From NCBI RefSeq assembly GCF_024397915.1, contig NZ_CP073347.1, positions 2,914,001-2,978,000 on the forward strand: DNA of 64,000 nt. The letters run 5' to 3'. The stretch's first letter is position 1; each line of letters starts with the position of its first letter. Positions 27,399 to 36,063 of the stretch are shown piece by piece. The notes under the pieces were generated by a model that saw nothing but the letters and a program-made list of their open reading frames with translations, did not search any database and was not told where the DNA came from. Origin of the DNA: Marinobacterium rhizophilum. Its GTDB lineage: Bacteria > Pseudomonadota > Gammaproteobacteria > Pseudomonadales > Balneatricaceae. The position numbers and the translations under genes were made by a program.

Positions 27399-27474
27399 CT
27401 TTTATTTTTCCTTTAGGTTTACAACAGGCCGCACCGGGCGGCCTGTCTGGCAGCAGGCTTGCAGGCCCGCAACC

Positions 27475-27903
27475 TCAGTAGTTCTGCATCATCAGAAATG
27501 CATCCACACCCGCCTGGGCCACGATCTCATCCTGATCCGGCGTGCCGGAACTGCAGCCAACACCGCCGACGATCTGTTCGCCGGCGAACAGCGGCAGGCC
27601 ACCGGCCACAATGGAAAACTTGCCCTGGTTACTGGTATTGATGCCAAAGGCCGGCTTGCCAGGTACGCTGATTTCACCGTAGGCCCGCGTCGACTTTCGC
27701 GCAGCGGACGCGGTAAACGACTTGCCCATGGCAATATCGATGCTGGTAATGCGCGCATTGTCCATGCGCTTGAACAGAATCAGGTTGCCGCCATCATCGG
27801 TAATGGCGATATCCATATCGACGCCAATTTCACCGGCCTTCTTGAAACAGGCCCGCATAATGCTATCCGCATCCATCAAGGTTAACTTCGGTACCATGCG
27901 CAT
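27475..27903 (-). CDS. GlcG/HbpS-like protein (DUF336)
   Basis: A 142-residue protein of the GlcG/HbpS family, recognised by PGKPAFGINTSNQGKFSIVAGGLPL and GEQIVGGVGCSSGTPDQDE. Members accompany glycolate, diol and other catabolic operons; some bind haem, and the biochemical role is usually unknown. It sits 26 bp behind the class V aminotransferase gene and upstream of glyA. The genetic link to an aminotransferase that may use glyoxylate echoes the glycolate-operon habit of GlcG. An alternative start two codons in is possible. Confidence 0.85.
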   Translation of the reverse strand: MRMVPKLTLMDADSIMRACFKKAGEIGVDMDIAITDDGGNLILFKRMDNARITSIDIAMGKSFTASAARKSTRAYGEISVPGKPAFGINTSNQGKFSIVAGGLPLFAGEQIVGGVGCSSGTPDQDEIVAQAGVDAFLMMQNY

Positions 27904-27929
27904 TGCGTATTCCCCCGTTCACTAAAAAA

Positions 27930-29084
27930 TCAAGAAGCTGATGCACAAAGGTCGGCAGCCGTGACGGCATCCAGCGCCTTTTCAAAGGTGGCGACGGTGC
28001 GGTCGATATCCTGCAACTTGTCCAGCCCGAACAGGCCAATACGGAAGGTCTTGAAGCCCGCAGGTTCGTCACACTGTAGCGGCACGCCCGCCGCGATCTG
28101 CATGCCCTCGCCGGCAAAGGCACGGCCCGTGTGAATCTCGTTATCCTCGGTGTAGCAGACCACGACACCGGGGGCCTCGAAGCCCGCTGCGGCGACACTG
28201 CGCATGCCACGCTCGGCCAGCACCTGGCGAATTCGGTTGCCCAGTTCCTGCTGCTGCTGATGCACCCGCTCAAAACCCAGCTCGCGGGTTTCCAGCATGA
28301 TGTCCCTAAAGCGCTGCAGCCCATCGGTCGGCATGGTGGCGTGATAGGCATGACCGCCGCCTTCGTAGGCCTGCATGATCTGCAGCCATTTTTTCAGATC
28401 ACAGGCGAAGCTGGTGCTCTGGGTCTCGGCGATACGGTCCAGCGCCAGCGCACTGAGCATCACCAGGGCACAGCAGGGCGATGCGCTCCAGCCTTTCTGG
28501 GGCGCGCTGATCAGCACGTCGACACCGCTCGCCTGCATATCCACCCAGAGGGCGCCGGAGGCGATGCAGTCGAGCACCAGCAGGCCGCCCACCGAATGCA
28601 CGGCACGGGCCATGGCAGCGATGTAATCATTGGGAAGAACCATGCCCGAAGAGGTTTCGACATGGGGGGCGAAAACGATGTCGGGCCTGGTGACGAGGAT
28701 CGCCTTGACCACCTCATCGATGGCCGGCGGTGCAAACGCCGCCTGGTCTTCGTCCTCCACCGGGCGTGCTTTTAACACCTGCAACTGATCAGTGATCTTT
28801 CCTGTTTCCAGGATCTGCGACCAGCGGTAGCTGAACCAGCCGTTGCGGATCACCAGGCACTTGCGATCGGTGGCGAACTGCCGCGCGACCGCTTCCATGC
28901 CGAAAGTACCGCTGCCAGGCACAACAGCCACTGCCTCGGCCCGGTAGAGGTCTTTCAGGGTGCGGGAGATGTCCGTCATGACTCCCTGGAAACGTTTGGA
29001 CATGTGATTCAGGGAGCGGTCGGTATAGACCACCGAGTATTCGAGCAAACCATCGGGATCAACTGCGTGTAAATTATCGTTCAT
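27930..29084 (-). CDS. Class V aminotransferase (alanine/serine-glyoxylate type)
   Basis: A 384-residue PLP-dependent enzyme. The PLP lysine is K197 in SAPQKGWS, with D172 in LLVLDCIAS as the pyridine-nitrogen partner and VVPGSGTFGMEAVAR near 55-68. The family includes alanine-glyoxylate, serine-glyoxylate and 2-aminoethylphosphonate aminotransferases. With glyA and sdaA next to it, transamination between glyoxylate and glycine or serine is the most economical reading, but the donor is not certain. The ATG follows AGGAAAT. It is the first gene of the leftward serine/glycine group. Confidence 0.85.
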   Translation of the reverse strand: MNDNLHAVDPDGLLEYSVVYTDRSLNHMSKRFQGVMTDISRTLKDLYRAEAVAVVPGSGTFGMEAVARQFATDRKCLVIRNGWFSYRWSQILETGKITDQLQVLKARPVEDEDQAAFAPPAIDEVVKAILVTRPDIVFAPHVETSSGMVLPNDYIAAMARAVHSVGGLLVLDCIASGALWVDMQASGVDVLISAPQKGWSASPCCALVMLSALALDRIAETQSTSFACDLKKWLQIMQAYEGGGHAYHATMPTDGLQRFRDIMLETRELGFERVHQQQQELGNRIRQVLAERGMRSVAAAGFEAPGVVVCYTEDNEIHTGRAFAGEGMQIAAGVPLQCDEPAGFKTFRIGLFGLDKLQDIDRTVATFEKALDAVTAADLCASAS

Positions 29085-29186
29085 TTTTAATTTCCTGTGA
29101 AAATATTGTTGTTTTTTTCACATACTGCATCAGAGATGCCCGACTGGCAAGTAGCCAATACAAAATTTTTCCTTCAGAAACCACAG

Positions 29187-29222
29187 ATCCACAGCAGCCC
29201 TGATTCCAGTGCTGCTGTGGAT
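29187..29222. repeat. Perfect 12-bp inverted repeat upstream of the aminotransferase gene
   Basis: ATCCACAGCAGC and GCTGCTGTGGAT pair perfectly around a 12-base loop. It lies between the headless LacI-type gene and the aminotransferase start. It could terminate leftward transcription from the pseudogene or act in the leader of the aminotransferase transcript. Confidence 0.5.
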
Positions 29223-29318
29223 AAACGGAGGTCCGCGCAGACCCCGGGGGAAGCGAACACAGACACTGCGTGATGAGGAAACAGGCAACTGGCGCGATGG
29301 CGCGCCACGGGAGGGAGA

Positions 29319-29760
29319 CTAGATAGCCGTGCCAGATTGGGGAGGGGGCGCTGTACTGTTACGCAGGACCAGCTCGGCTTCGAGCAAGCGGGGTTTAACC
29401 GGCACGCCGCTATCGAGCGCATCCAGAATGGCCATCGCGATTGCCTGGCCCATGCTGCGCGTCGGCAGGTGGATGGTGGTTAGCGGCGGATTGGCGCAGT
29501 CCGCCCACTCCAGGTCATCGAAGCCGATCACCGAAATGTCCGCGGGGACCCGGATGCCGTGCCTGGGCAACTCGAGCAGGGCGCCAAGCGCCAGGACATC
29601 ACTGAGGCACAGCAGTGCCGTGGGCCTGTCGTCTGCCTGTGTAGCGATGTCTCGGCTCGCACGGCAGGCATTGGATATGGCAAGCGGCATCACATGATGA
29701 CTGACCTGGCTTGCGTCCAGCCCCGCATCCCGTAGCGCGGCCCTGGCACCGCTAACCCGG
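29319..29760 (-). pseudogene. LacI-family regulator, N-terminal half deleted
   Basis: The frame encodes only the C-terminal part of a LacI/GalR regulator: from RVSGARAALRDAGLD through ALLCLSDVLALGALLEL, the highly typical ISVIGFDDLEWADCANPPLTT and a normal end. The helix-turn-helix and first half of the sugar-binding domain (roughly 170 residues) are missing, and no start codon is in place. Upstream the frame runs antisense through a ProV fragment, which it cannot be part of. The break coincides with the start of that ProV fragment. Confidence 0.88.
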
Positions 29761-30257
29761 ATATCCTGCTGATGGATGAACCCTGCAGCGCCCTGGATCC
29801 GCTGATCCGGCGCCAGCTGCAGGACCAGTTCATGGACCTGTCCCGGCTGATGAAGAAAACCACCCTGTTCATCACCCACGACCTGGATGAAGCCATTCGT
29901 ATCGGCCACCGCATTGCCATCATGAAGGACGGTGAAATCATCCAGATAGGCACGCCGGACGAAATTGTCACCCAGCCGGCCGACGATTACGTGGCGGATT
30001 TCGTGGCCAGCATTTCGCGCCTCAAGTTCGTGCATGCCAAGTCACTGATGACGCCGATCGACACCCATATCGCCCAGCACGGAGAGCTGTCAGCCGATGC
30101 CCCCAGCGTGGCGCCGGATGCCAGCCTGGATGAGCTGATTTCGGTGGCTATCCATTGGGACGGTGCCATCGCTGTGGTCGAGCAGGGTCAACGGGTTGGC
30201 GCGGTCGATCGCGTCAGCATCATGCAGGGTATACAGGGCCACGGGGGTGCCAAATGA
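29754..30257 (+). pseudogene. Glycine betaine/proline-type ABC ATPase (ProV-like), N-terminal half deleted
   Basis: About 167 codons of a ProV/OpuA ATPase remain: NPDILLMDEPCSALDPLIR (Walker B and D-loop), TLFITHDLDEAIRIG (H-loop) and a CBS-like C-terminus. Walker A, the Q-loop and the LSGG signature are absent, so it cannot hydrolyse ATP. An in-frame TAG stands just before the homology. The remaining ATG at 29772 would give 161 residues. The stop codon overlaps the ProW start (ATGA), preserving the original operon joint. Confidence 0.88.
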
Positions 30258-31762
30258 ACGCAGCTCAGGACGTTCAGGATTACGATCGCGCGGTCGACAA
30301 GCTGATCGATGAATTCTCGGTTTCAAACGCGGGTTACTACCGCACACGCTTTGGCAAGATCAGCGCATCCAACCGCTTTGTGCCGACCTTCAACCTGGCC
30401 TGCGCCCTGCTCGGCCCCGTCTGGTTCGCCGCCCGAGGTCTGTGGAAAGGCTTCCTGGTCTTTGTGCTGCTCGAAGCCTTCGCCTTTATCCAGATCGCCC
30501 TGGGACTCTTCAGCGACCTGGGGGCCGAACAGAAACTGCGCGCAGAACGCATTGCCGGCACGCTGGAGGAACGCCGGGCACAGCTCGAAGCCGCCATTAC
30601 CAGCCAGGCCGACAACGTTGAAGCACTGCAGCGACTGGTGGGATCACTTGAATCCGCCGTTGCCGGCGCCCTGCAGCAGGCGCAGTCGATGGAAAGCCAG
30701 CGCCTGGCACTGCTGGTGTTCGGCATCGGCCTGATGCTGGCCATCAAGCTGTTCCAGGGGGCTCTCGGCAACTGGGCGCTGGAACGCCAGTTTACCTACT
30801 GGCGCTCGGATCGTTCCATTGCCAGCGGCTTTTCGGTGCTTCGCGCCACCACGGCCCTCATGCTCGTCACGGTGATCTATGGCCTGGCGGCGGCGCAGTT
30901 CTCGTTCCCCACCAGCTGGAGCCTGCTGCAGACTTTCCCGGCCAATGACAATATCCGCATTGATGTCAGCAATGGCCTCAAGCAATGGTTTGACTACGCA
31001 ACCATCGCCGGTGCCGGATTCTTCAACAATGTTACCGATGCCGTGCGCGTGCTGCTCGACAGCCTGGAAACCGTTTTCGTCGGCACACCCTGGCCGGTCG
31101 TCATGCTGTTTATCGCCCTGCTCGCCTGGCAGTGCGCCGGGCCCCGCGTCGCCATTCTGGCCATTGCCGGCCTGATGTACCTGGGCCTGCTGGGGTTCTG
31201 GGACAAGGCCATGGCCACGGTATCACTGCTCGGTGCCGCCGCCTGCGTCAGCATCTCGCTGGGGATTCCCATCGGCATTCTCTGTGCCCGCAAACCCAGG
31301 GTCTTTGCCTTTGTCAGGCCCGTACTGGATTTCATGCAGACCATGCCGTCTTTCGTCTACCTGATTCCGATTATCGCCTTCTTCGGCACCGGCAAACCGG
31401 CCGCCATCCTGGCGACCCTGGTGTTCGGCAGCCCGCCGGTCATTCGCCTGACCGTGCTGGGATTGCAGGGCGTGCCCGAAGCCGTGCGTGAGGCTGCCCG
31501 TTCCTTCGGCGCCTCCCCCGCCTACCTGCTGTTCAAGGTGGACCTGCCGCTGGCATCCAAAACCATCATGGCTGGCGTCAATCAGACCATCATGCTGAGC
31601 CTTGCCATGGTTGTTATTGCATCCCTCATCGGCGCCAAGGGGCTGGGGGAAGATGTTCTGGAAGCCCTGCAATACGCATCGACCGGTGAAGGCATACTGG
31701 CGGGCCTCGCGATTCTGGTGTGCTCGATGATCCTGGACCGGGTCATTCAGGGAAAACGCTAG
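30254..31762 (+). CDS. Glycine betaine/proline-type ABC permease (ProW-like) with unusual N-terminal extension
   Basis: This 502-residue membrane protein has a C-terminal ProW-type permease domain (about 320-500) with LDFMQTMPSFVYLIPIIAFFG and the EAA loop VREAARSFGASPAYLLFKVDLP. The N-terminal 170 residues are unusual: a FNLACALLGPVWFAARG stretch resembling DUF2628 membrane segments, then a charged alpha-helical region likely to form a coiled coil (LRAERIAGTLEERRAQLEA). The reading frame is intact, but its ATPase partner is truncated, the region that would hold its promoter is gone and no binding-protein gene follows. It is therefore probably an orphan on the way to decay. Confidence 0.85.
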   Translation: MNAAQDVQDYDRAVDKLIDEFSVSNAGYYRTRFGKISASNRFVPTFNLACALLGPVWFAARGLWKGFLVFVLLEAFAFIQIALGLFSDLGAEQKLRAERIAGTLEERRAQLEAAITSQADNVEALQRLVGSLESAVAGALQQAQSMESQRLALLVFGIGLMLAIKLFQGALGNWALERQFTYWRSDRSIASGFSVLRATTALMLVTVIYGLAAAQFSFPTSWSLLQTFPANDNIRIDVSNGLKQWFDYATIAGAGFFNNVTDAVRVLLDSLETVFVGTPWPVVMLFIALLAWQCAGPRVAILAIAGLMYLGLLGFWDKAMATVSLLGAAACVSISLGIPIGILCARKPRVFAFVRPVLDFMQTMPSFVYLIPIIAFFGTGKPAAILATLVFGSPPVIRLTVLGLQGVPEAVREAARSFGASPAYLLFKVDLPLASKTIMAGVNQTIMLSLAMVVIASLIGAKGLGEDVLEALQYASTGEGILAGLAILVCSMILDRVIQGKR

Positions 31763-31827
31763 GCGCGGAAGCAGGGACGCTTCAACCATTGCTCTACCGA
31801 ATAGCTCTCCTGACCCGTTTTGGCCAC

Positions 31828-31857
31828 AAGGCATGGTCTTTTTACCATGCCTTTTTT
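31828..31857 (+). terminator. Rho-independent terminator after the ProW-like gene
   Basis: AAGGCATGGT and ACCATGCCTT form a perfect 10-bp stem around a six-base loop, followed by a T-run. It ends rightward transcription 66 bp after the permease stop and separates it from the PHP-like gene. Confidence 0.85.
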
Positions 31858-31926
31858 ACCTTCAGGCCCAAAAAAATCCGCCACAGCACACCGGACGCCA
31901 GCAGCTGGAACAAAGGATCGTGAATA

Positions 31927-33036
31927 ATGACAACAATGCAGAATCCCTACCGGAAAAGCCGTTACTGGTTAAAGGGAAACATTCATGTCCACAGTGACAG
32001 AAGCACCCGCGCATCCCTGGCCGGTTTTGATAGCGAGCACGGTCGCAGCATCGAGGAAATCTATGCCCGCTCCTGCCAGCCACCCTTCAACTTCGACTTT
32101 ATCTGCGCATCCATCAGCGTATTTGACGACGGAATCCAGCTGTTCGCCGATACTCCGGAAAACGAAAAGGTAACCGCCATACCGGGGCGTGAAATACAGA
32201 ACGAGACGGTAAATCATGGCACCTATACAGGAGGGTATTTTGAAAGCCCTGAGGCCAAGTACCTGCACGTATTAACCATCGGCAACCCGGGAGGCCTGTC
32301 AATCTGCTGTCACCCGATGTTTTTCGAAAAGGGCCGGCCGCGGAATGGCGGCGCCTGGAAAAATATCAAAAGCGCGCTGCTGAACCCCTGCGAAAAGCTG
32401 GCGGAGCTGAAGGTGGCGGGCATCGAAATTTACAATGGCCTCACCATGATGGAGAACCATTTCGTTGATGGTACCTATGGCGCTGACTATGCCCAGGGGT
32501 GCTGGGGCGACATGCTGATGGCCGGCTACCGCTATCTCGGCTTCGCGGGCAATGACGAGTTTTACCGCGAGCCCTATATCTATGAGTATTTCAGTCCCCT
32601 TGGCTACATACAGGTAGCCTGCGATGACAGGTCCGTTGCTTCGATCCTTGCCGCCATCACCCGGGGACAGTTCTACGCAAGCACCGGCATTCAGCTGGCC
32701 GAAACGCCCCTTGAGGTTGAAACACAGCCAGATGGCGTTGAATTCAGCCTGGCGGCCTGTGACGAGGTCATCTGGAGCGCCATCGTGCATGAAAAATCAG
32801 GGCCCGATGGCTGGGCGTTGAATCGCTACACCATCGCCCAGTCAGACAGCTGCCACTACCGGCAGACCCGTGAATGGAAATATATCCGGTTCCAGGCCCA
32901 GCACCCGTACAACCCGCTGATCAGAGCCTGGCTGCAGCCACTGTATGGCCCCTGCTGGGAAGATCATGACGCGGCCCCCCGGGAGGGAGCGAACGAGGAT
33001 GCAGTCCATCCCGGGCGTCCGCCCCGCGCAATCTGA
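31927..33036 (+). CDS. PHP-domain-like metal-dependent hydrolase
   Basis: A 369-residue protein that opens with YWLKGNIHVHSDRS, the first metal-binding motif of PHP phosphoesterase-like proteins. It later has an isolated CCHPMFF histidine and GFAGNDEFYRE, matching later PHP motif positions. The substrate is unknown. The last 20 or so residues are low-complexity and may not be part of the fold. AAGGA lies nine bases before the ATG. It stands alone between a terminator and the convergent yebC-like gene. A link to the dead ProVW system is possible but not shown. Confidence 0.75.
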   Translation: MTTMQNPYRKSRYWLKGNIHVHSDRSTRASLAGFDSEHGRSIEEIYARSCQPPFNFDFICASISVFDDGIQLFADTPENEKVTAIPGREIQNETVNHGTYTGGYFESPEAKYLHVLTIGNPGGLSICCHPMFFEKGRPRNGGAWKNIKSALLNPCEKLAELKVAGIEIYNGLTMMENHFVDGTYGADYAQGCWGDMLMAGYRYLGFAGNDEFYREPYIYEYFSPLGYIQVACDDRSVASILAAITRGQFYASTGIQLAETPLEVETQPDGVEFSLAACDEVIWSAIVHEKSGPDGWALNRYTIAQSDSCHYRQTREWKYIRFQAQHPYNPLIRAWLQPLYGPCWEDHDAAPREGANEDAVHPGRPPRAI

Positions 33037-33091
33037 CGCAAGACTCCCCCGCTTTAACAGGGAGCCTGGCTGCGCTGCAAGCGCCGGCGGC

Positions 33092-33811
33092 CTAAGCGTT
33101 TTCGACGTTGTGGTAGACCTGCTGCACGTCGTCCAGGTCGTTCAGCATGCTCAGGAATTTTTCGAACAGGGCCACGTCGTCACCCGTTACCTCGGTAAAG
33201 GCGTGGGGGATAAACTGGATCTCATCGACATCGAAGTCCAGCTCGCCACAGCGATCCAGCAATGCCGTTTTGGCCTTGAAGTAATCGGTATTGGGGGCGA
33301 ATACCGTGATCTTGCCGTCTTCATTCTCGATGTCCGTGACATCGACATCGGCTTCCATCAGGGCTTCAAGCACCGCCTCTTCGTCATCGTAGGCAAACAC
33401 GAAAATGGCCGCATGGTCGAACATGTGGCTGACACTGCCAGGGGTACCGATCTTGCTCTTGGTCTTGGTGAACGCCTGGCGCACATCGCCAAAGGTGCGG
33501 TTGGGGTTGTCGGTCAGGCACTCGATAATGGCCATGCTGCCACCGGGGCCATAGCCCTCGTAGCGCGCCGCCGCGTAATCCTCGCCCGCGCCACCCTTGG
33601 CCTTCTCGAGCGCCTTGTCGATCACATGGCTCGGCACCTGGTCCTTCTTGGCACGCTCGATCAGGCTGCGCAAGGTCAGGTTGCTGGCGGGATCAGTCCC
33701 GCCCGACTTGGCGGAGACATAGATCTCACGACCGTAGCGGCTATACACCTTGGCCTTCATGTCGGACGTCTTGGCCATCGACTCTTTGCGGTTCTGATAG
33801 GCTCTGCCCAT
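33092..33811 (-). CDS. YebC/PmpR family protein (YeeN-like)
   Basis: A 239-residue cytoplasmic protein of the YebC/TACO1 family. Seen are YSRYGREIYVSAKSGG, VIDKALEKAKGG, the family core YEGYGPGGSMAIIECLTDN and the end DVQQVYHNV. The short N-terminus beginning MGRAYQNRKESM resembles the YeeN branch. Members act as translation-related factors or DNA-binding regulators. The ATG giving MGRAYQ is preferred to one two codons upstream, since this start is typical of the family. Confidence 0.93.
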   Translation of the reverse strand: MGRAYQNRKESMAKTSDMKAKVYSRYGREIYVSAKSGGTDPASNLTLRSLIERAKKDQVPSHVIDKALEKAKGGAGEDYAAARYEGYGPGGSMAIIECLTDNPNRTFGDVRQAFTKTKSKIGTPGSVSHMFDHAAIFVFAYDDEEAVLEALMEADVDVTDIENEDGKITVFAPNTDYFKAKTALLDRCGELDFDVDEIQFIPHAFTEVTGDDVALFEKFLSMLNDLDDVQQVYHNVENA

Positions 33812-33963
33812 GCACAATGCTCCGTAATGATCACAAAGACAGCGATTCTACTGGCAAGCGCCGTATCGGAACAACGCACAGATGCGAAGATAGCGCCCGG
33901 ACGGGCCTCCTGTGCATAACCACAGCCCCGCCAGGCTGTGCTCGGTAGCTCAGCCCAGGACTG

Positions 33964-34383
33964 TCAGGGCGCGTGTTTGACCGCCTTGGCATTTTCAGGT
34001 TTGGTCGCCGGCTTGCCGAGCTTTTTCAGGGCTTCGTAATACACCTGCGCCACCGGAGCCGGCACGCCATCCTCCTTCACCAGTTTCTTGAACAGCTTGT
34101 CGGCCTTTTCCTTGTGCTCCTTGGCACTGAGACTTTTTTCCCGCATCAGCTGGTAGAGCGCATCGTGGACCAGTGACGCGCGCAGGTTAAAGGGTGTATC
34201 AACCACCGGGCCCGAGGTGCCATCCCAGGCGTAGCCGGATTTCACCCGCAGATTGCCCTGGGCATCGAGGGCGATAAACGCCGTGTCGATATCGGTGCCG
34301 GGCTTGATGGAAATCTTCAAACTGTAATCTTCAGCCAGCTGATACTTGTAGCCCGAACGATAGGCTATGCCGTGATCCGCCAT
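33964..34383 (-). CDS. DUF1353-like small protein
   Basis: A 139-residue soluble protein with the DUF1353 pattern SGYAWDGTSGPVVDTP followed by RASLVHDALYQLMRE. DUF1353 proteins are often phage-related or of unknown function. The C-terminal third is lysine- and alanine-rich. It is read singly, with no obvious operon partner. Confidence 0.75.
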   Translation of the reverse strand: MADHGIAYRSGYKYQLAEDYSLKISIKPGTDIDTAFIALDAQGNLRVKSGYAWDGTSGPVVDTPFNLRASLVHDALYQLMREKSLSAKEHKEKADKLFKKLVKEDGVPAPVAQVYYEALKKLGKPATKPENAKAVKHAP

Positions 34384-34487
34384 GGAAACCTCCCTTTCTC
34401 AGGTTGCTTGCTGTCGCCGGATCCTGCCCAGTCAACAGCGCCAGACGCTGGCGAAAGTATAGGTCAGCCGAGGGTGCCTGCCAGGCG

Positions 34488-35276
34488 TCAGCGCCGCGCA
34501 GCGTGCAGTTCCACCCGGTTAATGGTGGTCACCAGCACGAAGCTGAGCAGCATCAGCAGATACCAGGAAGACAGCTTGGCCAGCGGCACCAGGCTCCATT
34601 CGTCCCGCTGATTCGGATAAATCCAGATATTGACGTAGGTGGCGATGTTTTCCGCCAGCCAGATAAAGAGCGCCACCAGCAGCCAGCCCAGCAGCAGCGG
34701 CATGGAGCGGTAGTCCCGATGCACCCGAAAATACACCTGCGTGCGCCAGAACAGCAGTACGGTCACCGTCAGTAGCACCCACCTCAGATCGGGCATGTAG
34801 TGATGCGTGAAGAAGTTGGCATAGATCAGGGCCACCAGCAGCAGCGTCAGTTTCTGGCTGGGGTAAACCGAATAACGAAACTCGAAAATCTTCCAGACCC
34901 GGGTCAGGTAACTGCCCACGGCACTGTACATGAAGCCTGCGAACAGCGGCACATTGCCGATACCGAACAGATAGTCCTCGGGGTACACCCAGGAAGCGAT
35001 GGAGTCCGACGTCTTGAAAACCTCCATCACCGTGGCCACCAGGTGAAACACCACGATCACCAGGGCCTCGCGCAGGGTCTCGAAGCGAAACGCCAGCAGG
35101 AACAGCTGAAAGGCCACGGCGGCAAGGAAGATAAAGTCATACCGGTGCAAGGAGTCCAGCGGATACCAGTACTGGGTAACGATCATGACCACCAGCAGGT
35201 AGGCGCCAAACATGCAGGCATAGGCCTGCTTGACGCCAAACAACACAAACTCTCGGGTAAAGGCGGCAATCGTCAT
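34488..35276 (-). CDS. DUF817 integral membrane protein
   Basis: A 262-residue protein with about seven to eight membrane helices. The segment WVYPEDYLFGIGNVPLFAGF followed by YSAVGSYL, and PDLRWVLLTVTV, are typical of DUF817. Function is unknown for the family. It is a single gene between two other uncharacterised proteins. Confidence 0.8.
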   Translation of the reverse strand: MTIAAFTREFVLFGVKQAYACMFGAYLLVVMIVTQYWYPLDSLHRYDFIFLAAVAFQLFLLAFRFETLREALVIVVFHLVATVMEVFKTSDSIASWVYPEDYLFGIGNVPLFAGFMYSAVGSYLTRVWKIFEFRYSVYPSQKLTLLLVALIYANFFTHHYMPDLRWVLLTVTVLLFWRTQVYFRVHRDYRSMPLLLGWLLVALFIWLAENIATYVNIWIYPNQRDEWSLVPLAKLSSWYLLMLLSFVLVTTINRVELHAARR

Positions 35277-35383
35277 GGGGCCTGTCTGTTATCGCTTATC
35301 CGGGCCAGACATTAGACCGGTGCAGCCATTAACCCGCGCTGAAAAACCGGCTAAATCCGCCTGCGGGCAGCCAGGCAAGGGGG

Positions 35384-35959
35384 CTACTTCTCGCTATCGC
35401 GGCTCACCTTGTTGAGTATGTCCGGCACGAAGCGCTCACTGAAACCCGCCACAAAGCCCCACACAATCGCCTTGGCATGATTCTGGGCATCCGTGGGGCT
35501 CCAGGATGTCAGGAACTGCTGAAACTCAATACAGTTACCCTCCCCCAACTTGCAGGAGAAACCGGGAAAGAACGGACCCACAACGATTTCGGAAGCGAAC
35601 ACAACGTACAGAATGGTGGATGATATGGCGCCCACCAGCGCCGGAATCGACGAGTAGGCAATCAGGTAAGTGCTGGTGCCACGCAGAAAAACGGAGTAAC
35701 TCCTGATCGGAAAAATATCCCTGGACGAATAAATCCGGTTCAGCGCGCTGACAAAACTCCCCAGTACACCGGCCAGTATGACCACCGGCAAAATGGACAG
35801 TAACTCGGTACCCGTGAGGTCGGCATACAGGAGCGCCCCCCCTGCAAAAGTGCCAATGACCAAGGTCGCGAAAAACAGCCAGAGGACAATGGATCGATGC
35901 ACATCCATTTCCGCGCTCGACTGTCTAGGCGGCGCTGAATTGCCAGGCGTATGTTCCAT
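35384..35959 (-). CDS. Hypothetical membrane protein
   Basis: A 191-residue protein not recognised. After a polar N-terminus come about four hydrophobic segments (LWLFFATLVIGTFAGGALLY; LSILPVVILAGVLGSFVSAL; YLIAYSSIPALVGAIS; ILYVVFASEIVVG) and a soluble tail ending ERFVPDILNKVSRDSEK. AAGG stands seven bases before the ATG. No partner gene or family could be assigned. Confidence 0.7.
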   Translation of the reverse strand: MEHTPGNSAPPRQSSAEMDVHRSIVLWLFFATLVIGTFAGGALLYADLTGTELLSILPVVILAGVLGSFVSALNRIYSSRDIFPIRSYSVFLRGTSTYLIAYSSIPALVGAISSTILYVVFASEIVVGPFFPGFSCKLGEGNCIEFQQFLTSWSPTDAQNHAKAIVWGFVAGFSERFVPDILNKVSRDSEK

Positions 35960-36063
35960 CACATTACCTTTGTAGCCAACATCACTGGGCAGGCAACCAT
36001 CAAACGCAAGCCGTCCCGCTGAGCATACAGCATGGCTCAGCACCACCCCTGGCGCCACCCGAC

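Noticed and set aside
29319..30035. Apparently intact 238-residue LacI-type regulator
   Set aside because: Only the C-terminal part is LacI-like. The first about 90 residues are antisense of the ProV fragment, so the frame is an accident of the deletion junction.
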